From: Desmodus rotundus
Taxonomy: Eukaryota; Chordata; Mammalia; Chiroptera; Phyllostomidae
Assembly (NCBI RefSeq): GCF_022682495.2
Contig: NC_071389.1
Location: 55,760,239 to 55,824,238 of the forward strand
Length of the DNA: 64,000 nt
Direction of reading: 5' to 3'
Shown: piece by piece, positions 61,600 to 64,000 of the stretch
How positions within the stretch are numbered: position 1 is the first letter of the stretch
How the letters are laid out: each line of letters starts with the position of its first letter
Notes under the pieces: generated by a model
The model's input: only the letters and a program-made list of their open reading frames with translations
Told to the model about the DNA's origin: nothing
The model's database searches: none
Position numbers and translations under genes: made by a program

Positions 61600-61736
61600 C
61601 CAATGATGCTTTTCAGGATAAAAAGGATTTGCATAGTGATGAAAAGCATAATGAAAAAATGGAGATAGTGAAGGATAATGAAAAGATGACCTGGTCTTTA
61701 CCACTTACTAGCTGTGAAGGCTCAGGGTCAAGTTAA
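61600..61736 (+). other. Candidate alternative terminal exon of GIPC2
   Basis: A strong acceptor, TATGTCTTTCTTGCATTTATAG, ends at 61599. Spliced to the exon 5 donor (an 88-base intron), the split codon G|CC gives Ala and the frame stays open for 44 more codons (NDAFQDKKDLHSDEKHNEKM, then EIVKDNEKMTW, ending SCEGSGSS) to TAA at 61734-61736. The first part is rich in Lys, Glu and Asp; the last part derives from a MIR SINE. It would replace the normal GH2 domain end. There is no transcript evidence here; it may simply be a decoy acceptor. Confidence 0.35.
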
Positions 61737-61800
61737 CTTTTCTAAACTTCAGTATTTCACCTATTAACTCTAATAATATTTTCTTCATAGGCTTGTTTTA
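61690..61800 (+). mobile_element. MIR SINE fragment
   Basis: GGTCTTTACCACTTACTAGCTG, GGTCAAGTTAACTTTTCTAAAC, TTCAGTATTTCACC, TAATAATATTTTC: degraded + strand MIR, overlapping the candidate exon. Confidence 0.7.
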
Positions 61801-61907
61801 TGGATTCAAAGATACATATGAAAAGAATTTTATAAATGATATGTATAAAAGATATTATTTGATATATTAGCTGTACATTGACTAAACTGTGTATTTATAT
61901 TATGTTA

Positions 61908-62231
61908 CTGTATTTTGCCATGTATAATGTGCACTTTTTTGCCCAAATTTTTGAGGGAAAAATAAGGTTGCACATTATACATGGATAATACCTAAAATAC
62001 CTTGTATCTGTTCTTGTGTTTTGTAATTGTTACATAAAATTTCTTGTACCATAATATGTTCAAAAATAAATGCTAAAATTTCTTTGTAATACAAAAAACA
62101 CACATCTAAATATAAATAAATCAAAAATTGAATTAAAAAATTAAAACAAAAAGATTTTTTTACTGAAAATTTGGGCCAAAAATGTGGGTGTACATCATAT
62201 ACGGGAGTACATTATACACAGCAAAATACGG
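61908..62231. mobile_element. TA-flanked MITE with subterminal inverted repeats
   Basis: The left end CTGTATTTTGCCATGTATAA pairs with the complement of the right end, CCGTATTTTGCTGTGTATAA; TA bounds both sides (61906-61907, 62232-62233). Inside, CATGTATAATGTGCAC is followed some 30 bases later by its near-complement GTTGCACATTATACATGG, so each end can also fold by itself. 324 bp, non-coding, Tc1/mariner-like by its TA duplication. Its family name was not recalled. Confidence 0.82.
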
Positions 62232-62233
62232 TA

Positions 62234-63062
62234 TATTAAAGTTGTGCACATTCATAAGGTTAATGAAACCCTGTGATAAATGAACCAGAACTGTGAAGGA
62301 AACGGACACACCTGGTGTACGACTGATAAGGGCAGTTGAGCAGTGAGTTTCTGTGTATTTCTCATGTCACCATTAGGATGGCAGAATCTTAATTGATCAG
62401 GTAAGACTCTACCAGTTATAAATAACAAAACAATGAACTGAACTCCAAATGACTTAAGGGGAAAAAAGCGGGGGAAATGTGTTGGTTCTTACACCTGAAA
62501 AGTCCAGAGGTAGATCCTGGCTTCAAAAGTGACTAGATCCGAAGTTCTCAGCCTACCACCAGGGTGTGATTTCTCTTCTCTACATTCTCGTTTCCTTCCA
62601 TGGTGTTGGTAGCTTCAGGCCCTCCTACGTGGGGTCAGAATGACTGTGACAGCTCCACCCCCCACATCTTGGTGTCTAACACTAGGGGAAAGAGGCAGGG
62701 ACTTTGCCAAGTCATTCAAACAAAATTTTCAGGATCGTCTCTGATGAAGCTGATTGGCTCTCTTGAACCAATCACTGAGGTCGGGAGGGATGGCTAGCTC
62801 TAGGTCAAACTTCTGGAGTTGAGAGTGATTTCTGAATTACAAGGGCTGAGATTGTGGAAGCTGCTGACCCCTTCTATAAAGGAAGAAAGAGAAATACTCC
62901 CTGGGTGAGGAAAGAGTAAATGTGCACTTAGTGGTGGGGTTTGTGCACGAATGCCTCCTTGTGTGTGCGCTTGGGTGTGTGCTGTATCAAGTACTTAACG
63001 AATTTCTTAACGTCAAAGACTGGGGCAGTTTCGTTTATTTGCTACCAGATAAAGTATTTAAA
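62234..63062. other. GIPC2 intron 5 sequence, nothing recognised
   Basis: No gene and no named repeat. The canonical last GIPC2 exon was looked for and not seen. Confidence 0.5.
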
Positions 63063-63064
63063 CT

Positions 63065-63152
63065 TAAAAAAAAAATTGTTGTTCAGGTCTAGTTGTCCCC
63101 ATTCCTTCCCCTCCTCATTACTCTCCCCTGCCCTACCCACCCCCCACTAAAG
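63065..63152 (-). mobile_element. L1 3'-end fragment, antisense
   Basis: AAAAAAAAATTGTTGTTCAGG, TAGTTGTCCCCATTCCTTCC, CTCTCCCCTGCCCTACCCACC: antisense bat L1 3' terminus. Confidence 0.72.
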
Positions 63153-63270
63153 TATTTTAATTAACCTCAGGTAGAATATTTGAAGCTATTCTTCCTTTTC
63201 TACTTCTGCTTATCTTCCTTTCTCCTTAGAGAATTCATTCTTGTTTTTTTCTTGACTGTCTTAACTTTTA

Positions 63271-63485
63271 TTTTATTATTTTTTAAAGATTTTATTTATT
63301 TATTTTAGAGAGGGGAAGGGAGGGAAAAAATGAGGGAAACATCAATGTGTGGTTGCCTCTTGTGCGCCCCCCTGCTGGAGACGCGGCCTGCAACCCAGGC
63401 AAATGCCCTAGACTGGGAATCAAACTGGTGACCCTTTGGTTTTCAGGCCGGTACTCAGTCCACTGAGCCACACCAGCCAGGGCAC
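63271..63485 (-). mobile_element. VES SINE with target duplication
   Basis: Antisense VES from TTTTAAAGATTTTATTTATT to CCACTGAGCCACACCAGCCAGGGC. Flanked by CTGTCTTAACTTTTA (63256-63270) and CTGTCTGAACTTTTA (63486-63500), one mismatch. Confidence 0.95.
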
Positions 63486-63500
63486 CTGTCTGAACTTTTA

Positions 63501-63956
63501 AAATAAAATTTCTGTGTTGGATGTACAGATGCTATCTGTAATTGAAAAAAAGGTGGTACTTGGTTCTAGCTCCTTGAAGAGAAATATAAAATTTGCATAT
63601 GATAGATTCTTGCTCCACACAGATAAGAAGGTAAAGCTGAGATGATTCTATAAAAAGCCAGTATCTTAAAACTTTTCTCCTCAAATCTTTTGCATTTGGA
63701 AAAATATAGACATTTGCATGAATGATGTGGGTCTGCACCAGTTATACAAATGCATATGCAAAAGGGGGTAAAGGAGTTTTAGAATTGTCAGTGTTATTAA
63801 ACTTAGATTAGGTAGTATATGTTGGAAAAATAATATAATATTATTTCTACTGAATACAGTTGAATAAATAACTGTATGAACATTGTAAGTTCAGGAAGTA
63901 GCACATCAATTGCTGATAAGTTCAAATTTAGGAGAACCATACCTTTCTTTTAAACC
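63501..63956. other. Intronic sequence, nothing recognised
   Basis: AT-rich and unassigned. Confidence 0.5.
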
Positions 63957-64000
63957 ATTTTTTACTGAATTTATTGGGGTGACATTCATTAATAAAATTA
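63957..64000 (-). mobile_element. Start of an antisense L1 3' end, cut by window edge
   Basis: TTTTTACTGAATTTATTGGGG and TGACATTCATTAATAAAATTA match the beginning of the common antisense L1 3' pattern (ATTTATTGGGGTGACAT). It continues beyond the window. Confidence 0.65.

Noticed and set aside
62234..63956. Search for the usual last exon of GIPC2
   Set aside because: No frame encodes the expected FEAGKDK or DFAFPDEFVFDVWG motifs before the window ends, so it should lie downstream.

Overview
This window is nuclear DNA from a placental mammal, almost certainly a bat of the Yangochiroptera. Nine tRNA-derived SINE copies are of the bat VES type, recognisable from a head like CCTGGCTGGTGTGGCTCAG and an A-rich (AAAT)n tail, and they sit beside bat-style L1 3' ends. 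There is no sign of a bacterial, plasmid or viral genome. Most open reading frames in the window are chance or transposon-derived.

The only intact protein gene is GIPC2, read on the + strand. The window begins inside intron 1 (1-22987). It holds exon 2 (22988-23173), exon 3 (31727-31907), exon 4 (55554-55660) and exon 5 (61430-61511), and ends inside the next intron. The first exon (upstream) and the usual last exon (downstream) are not in the window. The four exons have canonical AG/GT borders and compatible phases. They encode the end of the N-terminal GH1 region, the whole PDZ domain (split between exons 2 and 3), the linker, and the start of the C-terminal GH2 domain. GIPC proteins are adaptors that link the tails of membrane receptors to myosin VI on endosomes. 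An in-frame splice acceptor 88 bases after exon 5 opens onto 45 codons and a stop, which could be an alternative last exon.

The rest is intron filled with mobile elements. Intron 1 has an antisense L1 reverse-transcriptase remnant, L2 fragments, an L1 that kept its 5' region and ORF1 start but lost ORF2 (2484-4632), an MLT1 LTR, MIRs and an antisense solo LTR. Intron 2 has an old L1 remnant of about 1.9 kb, a U6-like fragment, a hAT-Charlie element and SINEs. Intron 3 (23.6 kb) is the richest: a tailless 5S rRNA retropseudogene, a Tigger-like DNA transposon with two LTR-like insertions inside it, a perfect 30-bp hairpin, two VES SINEs sharing one target site, a 5'-truncated L1, and a KLC2 processed pseudogene head-to-head with an antisense L1. 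Intron 4 and the start of intron 5 hold L2, L1 3' ends, two TA-flanked MITEs and VES SINEs.

Identifications of genes and repeat families come from recalled consensus patterns, not database searches. Splice borders, inverted repeats and target-site duplications were read directly from the bases. No novel multi-gene system was found. The strongest leads are the candidate GIPC2 alternative 3' exon, the perfect hairpin at 39550-39620 and several clear retrotransposition scars.
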